The position numbers and the translations under genes were made by a program. Under the pieces are notes generated by a model, which made no database searches, had not been told where the DNA came from, and saw only the letters and a program-made list of their open reading frames with translations. From assembly GCA_943371965.1 (NCBI GenBank), contig CALRWV020000001.1, forward strand, positions 558,001-622,000: a stretch of 64,000 bases of DNA. The letters are read 5' to 3'. The DNA comes from CALRWV02 sp943371965 (GTDB lineage: Bacteria; Bacteroidota; JABWAT01). Positions 9,476-18,632 of this stretch are shown one piece after another (the first letter of the stretch is position 1; every line of letters starts with the position of its first letter).

Positions 9476-9508
9476 TTGCGAATTCTAGAAATATTTCTGT
9501 TAATTTTG
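9476..9508 (+). promoter_or_regulatory. TTG-N22-TAATTTTG promoter
   Basis: TTG at 9476-9478 and TAATTTTG at 9501-9508 are separated by 22 bp, matching the Bacteroidota housekeeping promoter. It sits 51 bp before ATG 9559. It also overlaps the GTG at 9508, which argues against that GTG as the start of the PepSY gene. Confidence 0.6.
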
Positions 9509-9558
9509 TGAAAATACTCAATTCGAAAACCATTAAAAAATCGCAGTCTGGAAATCCA

Positions 9559-10305
9559 ATGCAAAGTTTTCTCCGTAAAATTCACCGATGGTTGGCACCA
9601 ATCGTTTTTATACAGATGTTTTTGTGGCTTATCAGCGGAATATTTTTCTCGTGGAATAATTTCAACCGGTCATTAAAAGAAGAGACTGACGAAATTCTTC
9701 CAATGAAAATTGAAAAAACCGATTTTTCATCAATCAAAGAAAATTCACAAACCTCATTTATGGATATTCTACAAAAATTGAAGGACAAAAAATTTCCCGT
9801 CAGAAATATTCAATCCCTTTCATTTGATCAGCTATTGGATTCCGAAATTGTCAAAATAACATTTAAGGATGATTTTAAAACATACCGGCTTTATGTTTCA
9901 ACACTTGAAGAAATAACAGGAGTTTCTGAAGAACAGGCGCTCCTAATTGCACAAAAAAAGGTTGGAGAAAAAGCAGTACTCAAATCAAAAAGTATTCAGG
10001 AAAGTTTTGATGTTTATTATGCTTCATTTTATGGTGAATTGCCGGTTTACAGATTCAAATTTGATGATCCTGAAAAAGGAGAATTGGATTGTTTTGTTTC
10101 GCCACGAACAGGCGAAATTATAGGTGGATTAAATCAGAAAAATAGGATTAACAGAGTCATGTTTTCCTGGTTTCATATCATGGAATATTCACAGACTAGA
10201 GAAGGCAGATTGTGGGGATATGGATTGCTTTTGAGCTTTTCAGTGCTGATGCTGACAAGTCTGATCAGCGGATTGCCTTTGTATTTTAAACGGATTAATA
10301 AATAA
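9559..10305 (+). CDS. PepSY-domain membrane protein
   Basis: I chose ATG 9559 over the in-frame GTG at 9508 because the GTG is the last base of a -7 promoter box at its first position, and because residues MQSFLRKIHRWLAPIV form a normal N-terminus. The 248-aa product has one membrane span near the start (APIVFIQMFLWLISGIFF), a periplasmic region with a PepSY-like block (ISEEQALLIAQKKVG-type helix, then VYRFKFDDPEKGELDCFVSPRTGEI), and a second span near the C-terminus (SFSVLMLTSLISGLPLYF). PepSY_TM proteins accompany iron reductases or peptidase inhibitors; the exact role here is unknown. Confidence 0.75.
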   Translation: MQSFLRKIHRWLAPIVFIQMFLWLISGIFFSWNNFNRSLKEETDEILPMKIEKTDFSSIKENSQTSFMDILQKLKDKKFPVRNIQSLSFDQLLDSEIVKITFKDDFKTYRLYVSTLEEITGVSEEQALLIAQKKVGEKAVLKSKSIQESFDVYYASFYGELPVYRFKFDDPEKGELDCFVSPRTGEIIGGLNQKNRINRVMFSWFHIMEYSQTREGRLWGYGLLLSFSVLMLTSLISGLPLYFKRINK

Positions 10306-10328
10306 ATCAAAAATGGAGGAACACAAAA

Positions 10329-10682
10329 ATGAAATTGAAATTTATTACACCAAAAATGAATGCAAACCTAGATGTTTTTACGGTTTTTATTTTTGCATTG
10401 GCTCCAACTGTGTACGGATTTTCAGGAAATGCTGCAACTTTATCTTATGCACTTTCGGTTGGAAATTTACTGCTGATTATTTTAACCAGATATCCATTGG
10501 GAATTTTCAAATTTATTCCGTTCAAAACTCATGTTTTGCTTGAATTGGGACTTTTTCCGTTGTTTTTACTTGCTCCAACTTTGTTGGGATTTTCGGATAA
10601 TTTCAATGCGATTATTTTCTTTTATCCAGCAGCTTTTATTGCTTTGGGTTTGTGGCTTTTTACCGATACTTCAAATGGATGA
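10329..10682 (+). CDS. small four-helix membrane protein
   Basis: The 117-aa product is hydrophobic with about four spans and two related halves: FIFALAPTVYGFSGNAATLSYALSVG and FPLFLLAPTLLGFSDNFNAIIFF share an APTxxGFS core. It resembles the SPW-repeat type of small membrane proteins. A strong GGAGG at 10315-10319 precedes the ATG. It follows the PepSY gene by 23 bp and probably shares its promoter. Function is unknown. It converges on the DUF4010 gene with a 7-bp gap. Confidence 0.75.
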   Translation: MKLKFITPKMNANLDVFTVFIFALAPTVYGFSGNAATLSYALSVGNLLLIILTRYPLGIFKFIPFKTHVLLELGLFPLFLLAPTLLGFSDNFNAIIFFYPAAFIALGLWLFTDTSNG

Positions 10683-10689
10683 GAAATTT

Positions 10690-11934
10690 TCAGAACATGA
10701 TAAAAAAGATACAACCCAAACTTGCCAAAATCATCGCTCCGAATCCTAAAAAGACAGGTTGTCGCAATTCGTTGTGGCCTTTGAACAGTGCGATGGAAAG
10801 TTTGAAAATTGTGTTTGAAATTGCGGCAATCAGAATCGCAATTGATGAATTCCGGATAGTTTCTGAATCAGAACCGAATTTTGAAAGTGTTAAGGAAATT
10901 GCATCCAGATCAAGCAGACCTGAAATTCCACTGATGAGGTAAATTCCTGAGTTACCGCTTTCTTCTTTTACAAATTGAATGATCATTTGAAGTGCAACAA
11001 AAAACAAGGTAAGTAAAATTGCATTTTTCAAATTGAGCGGATTGGAAAATTTAAGATCAGAAACTTCATTTTCATCCGACTTTCTTTTTGATAAAAAATA
11101 ACTGCAGATCAATCCGGTAAAAAAGAGAATCAGGGTTGGGATTGTCAGCATTTTTCCCAGTTCGGAATTCATGATATAAATCAGAACCAGAATCCGCACA
11201 AACATAACAGTTGACGCGAGAATAATTCCTGCTGCATACAGATTCGAATTTCGCGTATCCAGTTTACTTTTTGCAGAAAAATCCCATGCAATTACAGTAC
11301 TTGAAACAAAACCGCCAACTAATCCAGTAATGATAATTCCTTTTTGTCTTCCAACCAGTTTTGTTACAATGTAACCGGCGAAACTCACACCAGAAATCAG
11401 GACAACAACAAACCATATTTCTTTTGGATTCAGAATTCCATAAGGTCCAAATTTTGAATCAGGTAAAATAGGGAGAATAACTGAAGCGAGGATAACAAAT
11501 TTGACCAGATCAAGGTAATCATTTTTTGAAAATCTGCCCAGTAAATCCTTAAACTGAAATTTCAATGACAGCAATAAAGTTACAATCACAGCACAGGCAA
11601 CAGCTTCCTGTGTTTTTCCCGCATAAACCAATATTCCCAAAACAAATGTGATTAAAAATGATATTTCTGTTGTAGCACCGATTTCATTCTTTTTCGTCAG
11701 AGCCAGATAGGAAATACTGACTAAAGCAATCACTCCAGCAAATGAAGTAATTGCAATCCAAAATGAAATGGGTCCCGTAAGCAATCCGGAAAGAAAACCG
11801 AGTAAAGCAACCAAAGGAAAAGTCCTTGCTCCGGCAAAGATTTCATCATTTTCCTTTTGAATTGAATACTCGCGTTCAAGCCCGATCATTAGGCCAATTC
11901 CGATAACGACACCAATTTGAATGAGAAATTCCAT
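10690..11934 (-). CDS. MgtC/SapB family protein with DUF4010 domain
   Basis: The 414-aa membrane protein has about thirteen spans. The N-terminal ~130 residues match MgtC (IGLMIGLEREYSI and GARTFPLVALLGFLSG). The remainder is the DUF4010 module, with GLVGGFVSSTVIAWDFSAK and FLGFGAMILASLGC at the end. MgtC-type proteins are tied to magnesium limitation and ATP-synthase regulation in some pathogens, but this long form has no defined substrate. It lies alone on the minus strand, convergent with the PepSY pair. Confidence 0.85.
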   Translation of the reverse strand: MEFLIQIGVVIGIGLMIGLEREYSIQKENDEIFAGARTFPLVALLGFLSGLLTGPISFWIAITSFAGVIALVSISYLALTKKNEIGATTEISFLITFVLGILVYAGKTQEAVACAVIVTLLLSLKFQFKDLLGRFSKNDYLDLVKFVILASVILPILPDSKFGPYGILNPKEIWFVVVLISGVSFAGYIVTKLVGRQKGIIITGLVGGFVSSTVIAWDFSAKSKLDTRNSNLYAAGIILASTVMFVRILVLIYIMNSELGKMLTIPTLILFFTGLICSYFLSKRKSDENEVSDLKFSNPLNLKNAILLTLFFVALQMIIQFVKEESGNSGIYLISGISGLLDLDAISLTLSKFGSDSETIRNSSIAILIAAISNTIFKLSIALFKGHNELRQPVFLGFGAMILASLGCIFFIMF

Positions 11935-12133
11935 TTACGTCTTAAAAATAATAAAAAACCAATGTACAAAAAAAATGGTTTCAAAAGGGAGATTAAATTC
12001 TATGAAAAACTGAAAAAATAAAATTCAACTCCTGGTTTGAAATAAAAAAGAAAAATTATCAGGTTTATGAACTGAAAATCTTTGATAAATCATCTTTATT
12101 TCCTAATATAGATCCAAGTGATTTGGAAAAGAT

Positions 12134-15100
12134 ATGGTAAGACGCAAGATACATTCATTGTTTTTACTGGTCTCAGCATTGCTGGTTTCCTCACTTATTT
12201 CTGCCCAACAGCCCATCATTCAAACTTATTCAACAGAAGAAGGACTTTCACAGAATTCTATCCTGTTTTTCCTGCAGGATTCAAAAGGACTTTTGTGGAT
12301 TGGTACCCAATTCGGTTTAAATCGCTTTAACGCTTCAGAATTCCGTGTTTTTACAACTGCAGAAGGATTGAAAGGCAACCGGATTTATGGAATGGTTGAA
12401 AACAATGACGGCAGTTTTTATGTAGCTACAGATATGGGGTTGAATAAATTAAGTACTGATCAGACCATTTCGGAAATTACTTATCCTTCCGATTTTATTC
12501 CTTCCAGAACAAGAGCGATCGCAAAATCTTCCGATGGAAAAATTTATATTGGCTCCGATCAGGGAATCAGAATTCTTAATAATGAAAAGTTTGAAACTAT
12601 TGAAGCAATAAAAAATATTAAACCCATTAGAAGGTTATATGTTGAACCGGAGACCGATATTTTGTGGATTGGAACTTTTGAAGAAGGCTGTTACCGGTAC
12701 GAAAATGGCGATTTGATCCATTTCGATTCCAAAGATGGAATTCAGGCAAATCAGGTCAATGCATTTCTGAAAGATTCTGAAGGAACAATCTGGATTGGCT
12801 CAACTGAAGGAATTGTTAAATATAGAAATGGAAAAATATCAGCATATCAGTTTCCTGAAAAATATTTGTCTTGCAGAGTTGAAGAAATAATTGAAATTGA
12901 ACCCGGTAATATTGCAATTGCATTGAACACAATCGGTATTGTCAGAATTACTCCTACCCAAACCTATTTGATTTCACGTCAGCAACGGATTCCAAGCAAT
13001 TCTATTATTTGCATGGCCCTGACACCGGAAAAAGATATTTGGGTTGGAACTTATGGAAGCGGTTTTTTCAGATACGGACATGGTAAGTTTACATCTTACA
13101 ATGAAATGGATGGAATGCCAACTGAGAATATTATTTCAATTTATAAAGATGAAAAAGAAACTCTCTGGCTGGGAAGTTATGGACAGGGAATCATAAAATT
13201 TGAGAACGGTAAATTCAGAAAATTTGCAGATTCAGGTGAAATGGCTTCAGAATTTGTAAGTTCAATTACCGGTAAAAATGGATTGATTTACGCAGGAACC
13301 CAATCCGGAAAAATTTATCATATTCAATCCAATCAGGTAAAAAAAGTTTATACTTTGGCAAACGGGGGAAAAAGAATTTTCAGTTTGCTGATTGATGATC
13401 ATTCAACTTTGTGGATTGGAACAACAGGCTCATTCTGGACTTTAAAAAATGGTATCCTGAAAAATGTTGCTCCTTCTGATTTTCCTGCGAGATCTGAAAT
13501 CCGGTCGATTAAAAACATTGACAACAACAGGTTGATTGCGGTTTCAGATGATCAGATTTATTCAATTGACAGCAAAGAAAACCTTTCATCTTTACTCCGT
13601 TTTCAGGATGTTGGGAATAACAAAATTTCAGATGCTGTTTTTGCACCTGATTCCACACTTTGGGTGAGTACATATGCTCATGTATTGTATCAGTTGAAGG
13701 AAGACAAAGCGAATAAAAATTATAATATCCAAAAAGAAGTTGCTACAGATATTATTTATGATTTGGTTGCAGATAACAACAACCGTATTTGGGCAACAGG
13801 TGCAAACGGAGTTTTTCTTCTTGATTCTGAGGGAATTCACCGATTCAATACACTTGATGGATTATTCGGTGACCAGTGCAGCAAAGGCTCAGTTTTTTAT
13901 ACAACTGATGGTGATTTGTGGGTTGGCGGCGGAACGGGGGTTTCAAAAATAAGCACCCGATTGTATGTTCCTGATAAATCAAAAAGCAATCTGATCATGA
14001 CGGCAGCATTATTTGATGAAGAGTCATTCTTAAATCAGGAAAATCCGGAAATTCCGTTTGGTACAAAAAGTTTCCGTTTCAGATTTACCTCGCTTTCGTA
14101 TTCAAATCCAAAAAAAATGCAATTCAAATATCAGTTGTTGGGCTTGGAAGAAAATTGGTCACAGCCAACAAAATCAAGACAGGTTGATTACACCAACCTT
14201 TTACCCGGCGATTATGAATTCAAAGTTCTGGCTATCAATAATGATGGATTCTGGAATACTGAACCTGTTATTTTTAAATTTAAAATTCTGAGTCCACTTT
14301 GGATGCAAACGTGGTTTATCATTGTTTCAGTTTCTGCCCTGATACTTTTGATTTTGGGATTTGTTCAGATCAGAATCAGATATTTAACCAAACAATCACT
14401 TAAACTTGAAAATCTGGTAACCATCAGAACCAAAGAGCTTGATGACAAAAACAGGGAACTCGAAGTTTCGAATCAGAATCTGAAAGCATTGAATCATTTC
14501 AAGACGAAAGTTTTCCAGATGATTGCGCATGATCTTAAAAATCCGCTGACGGTGATTACCACTTTTTCTGAACTTGCACTTGCAAAGAAAAACGCAGAAA
14601 ACGAAAACGTTATTTCCTATGTGGAAAAAATCAGAAAAACCAGTTTAAAAGTTACTTACATGATTTCCACGTTTCTTGATGCAGGAACGCTGGAACACGG
14701 AGAAATCAAACTGATTTTAAATCAGACCGATATTTCATTAATTTTGCAGGAAACCATTTCATTGTATGAAGATGAAATTTTCAAAAAAGAACTGAAAGTC
14801 AAAGAGGACATTCAGCCTGATCTTCCGTTAATCGAATTGGATGCTTTCCGTTTCTTTGAAATTTTCGACAACCTGATTTCGAACGCAATCAAATATTCGG
14901 ATCAGAAAACTGAAATTGAAATTAAGCTGAAAATGAAAACATCGGGGATACTTGAATTCACAATATCAAATTCAGGAAACACTCTGACAGAAATTGACAA
15001 GAAAATGTTTGAAGCCAATGAATATTCTAAAATGAGCGGCAGACCAACTGCGGGTGAATCCAGTTTTGGAATAGGACTTTCAATTGTTCATCAACTTATT

Positions 15101-15184
15101 ACCCTGCATAAGGGAAGAGTATTTCTCGATATTGAAAATGATGGCAGAAACACATTCGGTTTCGATATTCCTGTCAAAAATTAA
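12134..15184 (+). CDS. Reg_prop/Y_Y_Y sensor histidine kinase
   Basis: The 1016-aa protein is ordered as follows: signal peptide (1-24); a large periplasmic two-component-type double propeller (about residues 25-620, repeats such as LLWIGTQFGLNRF, DILWIGTFEEGCYRY, TLWLGSYGQGIIKF); a Y_Y_Y domain (~650-720); one membrane span (~728-750, FIIVSVSALILLILGFVQI); a coiled linker; a HisKA domain with phospho-acceptor H799 in MIAHDLKNPL; and an HATPase domain (N-box NLISNAIKYS, glycine loop FGIGLSI). Unlike many Bacteroides hybrids it has no receiver or AraC domain, so its regulator must be separate. The next gene starts 5 bp after its stop, linking it to the carbamoyltransferase set. Confidence 0.9.
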   Translation: MVRRKIHSLFLLVSALLVSSLISAQQPIIQTYSTEEGLSQNSILFFLQDSKGLLWIGTQFGLNRFNASEFRVFTTAEGLKGNRIYGMVENNDGSFYVATDMGLNKLSTDQTISEITYPSDFIPSRTRAIAKSSDGKIYIGSDQGIRILNNEKFETIEAIKNIKPIRRLYVEPETDILWIGTFEEGCYRYENGDLIHFDSKDGIQANQVNAFLKDSEGTIWIGSTEGIVKYRNGKISAYQFPEKYLSCRVEEIIEIEPGNIAIALNTIGIVRITPTQTYLISRQQRIPSNSIICMALTPEKDIWVGTYGSGFFRYGHGKFTSYNEMDGMPTENIISIYKDEKETLWLGSYGQGIIKFENGKFRKFADSGEMASEFVSSITGKNGLIYAGTQSGKIYHIQSNQVKKVYTLANGGKRIFSLLIDDHSTLWIGTTGSFWTLKNGILKNVAPSDFPARSEIRSIKNIDNNRLIAVSDDQIYSIDSKENLSSLLRFQDVGNNKISDAVFAPDSTLWVSTYAHVLYQLKEDKANKNYNIQKEVATDIIYDLVADNNNRIWATGANGVFLLDSEGIHRFNTLDGLFGDQCSKGSVFYTTDGDLWVGGGTGVSKISTRLYVPDKSKSNLIMTAALFDEESFLNQENPEIPFGTKSFRFRFTSLSYSNPKKMQFKYQLLGLEENWSQPTKSRQVDYTNLLPGDYEFKVLAINNDGFWNTEPVIFKFKILSPLWMQTWFIIVSVSALILLILGFVQIRIRYLTKQSLKLENLVTIRTKELDDKNRELEVSNQNLKALNHFKTKVFQMIAHDLKNPLTVITTFSELALAKKNAENENVISYVEKIRKTSLKVTYMISTFLDAGTLEHGEIKLILNQTDISLILQETISLYEDEIFKKELKVKEDIQPDLPLIELDAFRFFEIFDNLISNAIKYSDQKTEIEIKLKMKTSGILEFTISNSGNTLTEIDKKMFEANEYSKMSGRPTAGESSFGIGLSIVHQLITLHKGRVFLDIENDGRNTFGFDIPVKN

Positions 15185-15189
15185 AAATT

Positions 15190-15621
15190 ATGGTAAAAGG
15201 TCTCCTTCTCGAATTCAAACATCTCTGGCAGAATCAGAACGTCACCGGTAAACAACTGCGCGGATTTCTGTACGTGATTTTGGGAGTCTGTTTGCTAATT
15301 GCATTGTTCCGGTTTTACAAGCATGACGGAAATATTTCTTCATTTGATTTTCAGCTTTACATCCTCGCTCTGATTTTCTTTTTCCTTTTTTTTATCAGAC
15401 CCGTTTTTATTTTTCTTTACAAATTATGGATGTCGATTGCTTTGGTTCTCGGATTTTTTGTTTCAAATCTTGTTCTTGCAATTGTATTTTATTTGGTAAT
15501 TACTCCATTCGGATTTGTAATGCGGATTCTCAAAAAAGACCCGATAAAAAAAGAATTCAGAACTTCAGAAAAAACATATTGGGAAATTCCCCTCAAAAAA
15601 AATTATCAGAAACAATTTTAA
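15190..15621 (+). CDS. SxtJ-like membrane protein
   Basis: The 143-aa product has three hydrophobic segments (residues ~30-45, ~60-75 and ~80-110) and a basic C-terminal tail ending KNYQKQF. The order of this gene, a 52-aa DUF5989 gene and a carbamoyltransferase is a recurrent bacterial cassette first named from the saxitoxin cluster (SxtJ-SxtK-SxtI-like). I assign it to SxtJ from size, topology, the LKKDPIKKEFRTSEKTYWE tail and neighbours. It starts 5 bp after the kinase stop and is followed 14 bp later by the DUF5989 gene. Biochemical role is not known. Confidence 0.75.
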   Translation: MVKGLLLEFKHLWQNQNVTGKQLRGFLYVILGVCLLIALFRFYKHDGNISSFDFQLYILALIFFFLFFIRPVFIFLYKLWMSIALVLGFFVSNLVLAIVFYLVITPFGFVMRILKKDPIKKEFRTSEKTYWEIPLKKNYQKQF

Positions 15622-15635
15622 TTTCAGGTTGCTAA

Positions 15636-15794
15636 ATGGCTAAGACTTCAATTCTCAAAGAACTGTGGGATTTTTTAAAGGAACGTAAAAAAATGTGGCT
15701 TCTGCCCATTCTTATCATATTAATCGGGATGGGATTGATTCTCGTTCTTGTAAAAGGTTCAGCATTGGCACCCTTTATTTATTCACTGTTTTAA
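15636..15794 (+). CDS. DUF5989 small membrane protein (SxtK-like)
   Basis: A short gene of 52 codons starts at ATG 15636 (MAKTSILKELWDFLKERK…) and ends at TAA 15792-15794. An amphipathic, charged N-terminus (ELWDFLKERKKMW) is followed by one membrane span (LLPILIILIGMGLILVL) and the ending ALAPFIYSLF. These are the hallmarks of DUF5989, the tiny protein that nearly always lies beside carbamoyltransferases. It fits exactly between the SxtJ-like gene and the carbamoyltransferase, which supports it as a real gene despite its length. Confidence 0.85.
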   Translation: MAKTSILKELWDFLKERKKMWLLPILIILIGMGLILVLVKGSALAPFIYSLF

Positions 15795-15803
15795 AAAGGC
15801 AAC

Positions 15804-15866
15804 AGGTATTAGGTGTTGGGCTTTTGAATATCCCAGTGCCTAATACCTAGAACCTAGAACCTAATC
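15804..15866 (+). repeat. heptad array (CCTAATA type) with inverted partner
   Basis: Four 7-bp units, CCTAATA, CCTAGAA, CCTAGAA and CCTAATC, fill 15839-15866 and end one base before the ATG of the carbamoyltransferase. At 15804-15817 the same heptad occurs inverted (AGGTATT AGGTGTT), so 15804-15813 and 15839-15848 form a perfect 10-bp stem. No Shine-Dalgarno is left between array and ATG. Confidence 0.8.
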
Positions 15867-15867
15867 C

Positions 15868-17688
15868 ATGCCTTCAATTCTTGGAATTTCCTGTTACTAC
15901 CATGATGCCGCTGCAGCTCTTGTCGTGGATGGAAAAATCATTGCTGCAGCTCAGGAAGAACGTTTTACCCGGATCAAACACGACAGCGAATTTCCTGTAA
16001 ACGCAGTGAAATTCTGTTTGGAATTCGCAAAAATCCCGATTGAAAAAATTGACCTCGTTGTTTTTTATGACAAACCAATTTTGAAGTTTGACCGTCTTCT
16101 CGAAACTTATGTTTCTTTTGCACCCAAAGGTCTTCCATCTTTTCTGAAAGCAATTCCAATTTGGATGAAAGAAAAACTCTGGACGTTAGATGAAATTTAT
16201 TCTCAGCTTAAAGGATATGAAGGAGATATTATTTTTCCTGAGCATCATCAGTCTCATGCAGCCTCAGCTTATTTTCCATCTCCGTTCGATCATGCTGCCT
16301 TTCTGACTATGGACGGTGTTGGTGAATGGACAACCACCAGTTTCGGTCATGCACAGGGAAATGAACTCAATTTTCTGAATGAAATAAAATTCCCTCATTC
16401 ACTGGGTTTACTTTATTCTGCTTTTACTTATTACACCGGTTTCCGTGTTAATTCCGGTGAATATAAATTGATGGGATTGGCACCGTACGGAGAACCCAAA
16501 TATGTGAAGGAAATTTACGAGCATCTGATTGATGTAAAAGATGACGGCTCTTTCCGGTTGAATCTTGATTATTTTTCTTTTCCTTATGGTTTGAGAATGA
16601 CCAATGAAAAATTTAATGACCTGTTTGGTGGAAAACCAAGAACTCCGGAACAGAAACTGACACAGAAAGACATGGATCTTGCCAGATCAATTCAGGTTGT
16701 TACCGAAGAAACCGTTGTGAAAATTGCTAAGGAACTGAAACACCAGACCAACGATTCCAATCTTGTTATGGCTGGTGGAGTTGCCCTTAATTGTGTTGCA
16801 AACGGTGTTTTGTGGAAAGAAAAAGTTTTTGAAAATATTTGGGTTCAACCTGCTTCCGGTGATTCGGGTGGTGCATTGGGCGCTGCTCTGTTTGGTTGGC
16901 ACGTTGCAATGAATCAGCCAAAAGTAAAAACTGAAAAGGGAAGTGATCATCAGATTGGAAGTTATCTTGGACCGGAATTTACAACAGAGGAAATCAAATC
17001 ATTTCTGGCGAAAGAAAATGTTAAATTCCACGAAATTCAAAACGAAAAACTGCCATCTGAAATCGCAAAATTGTTGACCGAAGAAAAAGTCATAGGTCTT
17101 TTCAGGGGAAGAATGGAATTTGGTCCGAGGGCATTGGGAAACAGAAGCATTATCGGTGATGCGCGTTCTTCAAAAATGCAGTCGGTGATGAATCTGAAAA
17201 TAAAATTCCGTGAATCATTTCGCCCATTTGCGCCGATTGTTAAAGCAGACAAAGTTCAAGAATGGTTTGAATTTGATGAAGCAAGTCCGTACATGCTGAT
17301 GGTTGCCAATGTTCTTGAAAAACACAGAATTCCAACAGCATCAAAAGGAAAATTTGGAATTGAATTGCTGAATGAAGTTCGTTCAATCATTCCGGCAATT
17401 ACACATGTTGATTACTCAGCAAGACTTCAGACAGTTCACAAAGAAACCAACGAATTCCTATATTCTTTGCTTGATGAATTTGAAAAACTGACCGGAGTTC
17501 CGGTTCTGATCAATACCAGTTTCAATGTTCGTGGTGAGCCGATAGTCTGCACCCCTGAAAATGCTTTGTTTTGTTTCCTGAATACAGATATGGATGTTTT
17601 GGTTTTAGAAAATATAGTTCTGTACAAAGAAGAAATGACCGCTGCTGTTGGCAAGGAAGCTTATCTCAAAAAATTTGAACTGGACTGA
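15868..17688 (+). CDS. carbamoyltransferase, NodU/CmcH/TobZ family
   Basis: The 606-aa protein begins ILGISCYYHDAAAALV, typical of the family, and has the Kae1-like metal-binding segment FPEHHQSHAASAYF, the nucleotide-binding block MAGGVALNCVANG, and a C-terminal carbamoyltransfer domain (GRMEFGPRALGNRSI, NTSFNVRGEPIVCTPENA). Enzymes of this family make carbamoyl-adenylate from carbamoyl phosphate and ATP and transfer the carbamoyl group to sugar or metabolite hydroxyls. Here it is not in a sugar or antibiotic cluster but follows a sensor kinase, SxtJ-like and DUF5989 genes, so its acceptor is unknown. Length is full. The start codon follows a heptad repeat directly. Confidence 0.92.
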   Translation: MPSILGISCYYHDAAAALVVDGKIIAAAQEERFTRIKHDSEFPVNAVKFCLEFAKIPIEKIDLVVFYDKPILKFDRLLETYVSFAPKGLPSFLKAIPIWMKEKLWTLDEIYSQLKGYEGDIIFPEHHQSHAASAYFPSPFDHAAFLTMDGVGEWTTTSFGHAQGNELNFLNEIKFPHSLGLLYSAFTYYTGFRVNSGEYKLMGLAPYGEPKYVKEIYEHLIDVKDDGSFRLNLDYFSFPYGLRMTNEKFNDLFGGKPRTPEQKLTQKDMDLARSIQVVTEETVVKIAKELKHQTNDSNLVMAGGVALNCVANGVLWKEKVFENIWVQPASGDSGGALGAALFGWHVAMNQPKVKTEKGSDHQIGSYLGPEFTTEEIKSFLAKENVKFHEIQNEKLPSEIAKLLTEEKVIGLFRGRMEFGPRALGNRSIIGDARSSKMQSVMNLKIKFRESFRPFAPIVKADKVQEWFEFDEASPYMLMVANVLEKHRIPTASKGKFGIELLNEVRSIIPAITHVDYSARLQTVHKETNEFLYSLLDEFEKLTGVPVLINTSFNVRGEPIVCTPENALFCFLNTDMDVLVLENIVLYKEEMTAAVGKEAYLKKFELD

Positions 17689-17988
17689 TCAGTTTTGAAT
17701 TCTCTCTCGTTTCTCGGAAAACCAATTCTTACTTTATCCTGAAAATCCCAACCCACCTTATTTTCTTCCGAAATATCTCATTATTAAATTAAATATTAGC
17801 GTTTATGTTGCAAAATATATTATAAAGTAAATAAATGTATTATATTTGCTTTAGTAAGTAACGAATATGTGATAATTTTATTTATTTACTACTGTTTTGA
17901 CGGTCTTGTGTTAACAGTGAATTAACACAGACATCATATTGAAGACATGTTGCATTCGGAACTTTGTATCATAAACATGGAGAATAAT
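17689..17988 (+). promoter_or_regulatory. PAP2 upstream spacer: -7 box and palindrome
   Basis: This 300-bp spacer holds a TATATTTG box (17841-17848) without a good -33 element at the usual distance, and a perfect inverted repeat GTGTTAA-N7-TTAACAC (17908-17928) between that box and the PAP2 start. The repeat could be an operator or a leader hairpin. The rest is AT-rich with no coding potential that I can see. Confidence 0.4.
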
Positions 17989-18507
17989 ATGTCAGACATG
18001 CTTAACAGAATACAAAATTGGGACGACAGAATGATTTTGAGTATCATCTCTAGAAGAGGTCTCCGTCTTACCAAATTCATGAAAATCATGTCCATGATGG
18101 GCGATGGTTATTTGTGGGTTATCATCGCACTGGCAATTTATTCTTTCACAAATGTAACTCTTGATTGGCTGACAATCGGTATTGTTGCCTTCGCCATTGA
18201 ACTGATTCTTTATAAGGTCATCAAACAATCAACCACCAGAAAAAGACCTTACCAAACCAATCCCGGAATCGAAAATCTGGTAATTCCTCCAGATCAGTTC
18301 AGTTTCCCTTCTGGTCACACTGCGGCTGCAACAGTTGCAGCTTTGCTGTTCAGTCTGGCAATTCCGGTTCTTGCACCACTTTTCATTTTGGTCGCTTTTA
18401 CCATTGGACTTTCAAGAATATATTTGGGTGTTCATTATCCGACTGATGTCATCATCGGATTTGCACTTGGTATTATCAGTTTCGCCATTCCTTTCTTTGT
18501 TTTTTGA
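17989..18507 (+). CDS. PAP2-superfamily lipid phosphatase 1
   Basis: I prefer ATG 17989 (MSDMLNRIQNWDD) because GGAG lies 8 bp upstream and because the paralogue begins at the same place; an upstream ATG at 17947 is possible. The 172-aa membrane protein carries the three phosphatase motifs: KQSTTRKRPYQ, FPSGHTAAATVA and SRIYLGVHYPTD. Such enzymes dephosphorylate undecaprenyl pyrophosphate, phosphatidylglycerol phosphate or phosphatidate. It is followed by a terminator and then by a close paralogue, so the pair are tandem duplicates that are transcribed separately. Confidence 0.85.
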   Translation: MSDMLNRIQNWDDRMILSIISRRGLRLTKFMKIMSMMGDGYLWVIIALAIYSFTNVTLDWLTIGIVAFAIELILYKVIKQSTTRKRPYQTNPGIENLVIPPDQFSFPSGHTAAATVAALLFSLAIPVLAPLFILVAFTIGLSRIYLGVHYPTDVIIGFALGIISFAIPFFVF

Positions 18508-18529
18508 CGATCTCCTAACCTAACCTTGA

Positions 18530-18567
18530 AACCTGCACATTTTTAGTGAGATGTGCAGGTTTTTTTG
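18530..18567 (+). terminator. intrinsic terminator after PAP2 gene 1
   Basis: The arms AACCTGCACAT and ATGTGCAGGTT surround a ten-base loop and are followed by a run of seven T residues. It separates the two PAP2 genes. Confidence 0.85.
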
Positions 18568-18632
18568 TTTCTGCCCGGTTTGCTTTCCAATCAGGTTGAA
18601 AATTTCTTAACTTCCTTTTTTGCGGGGAAGTT

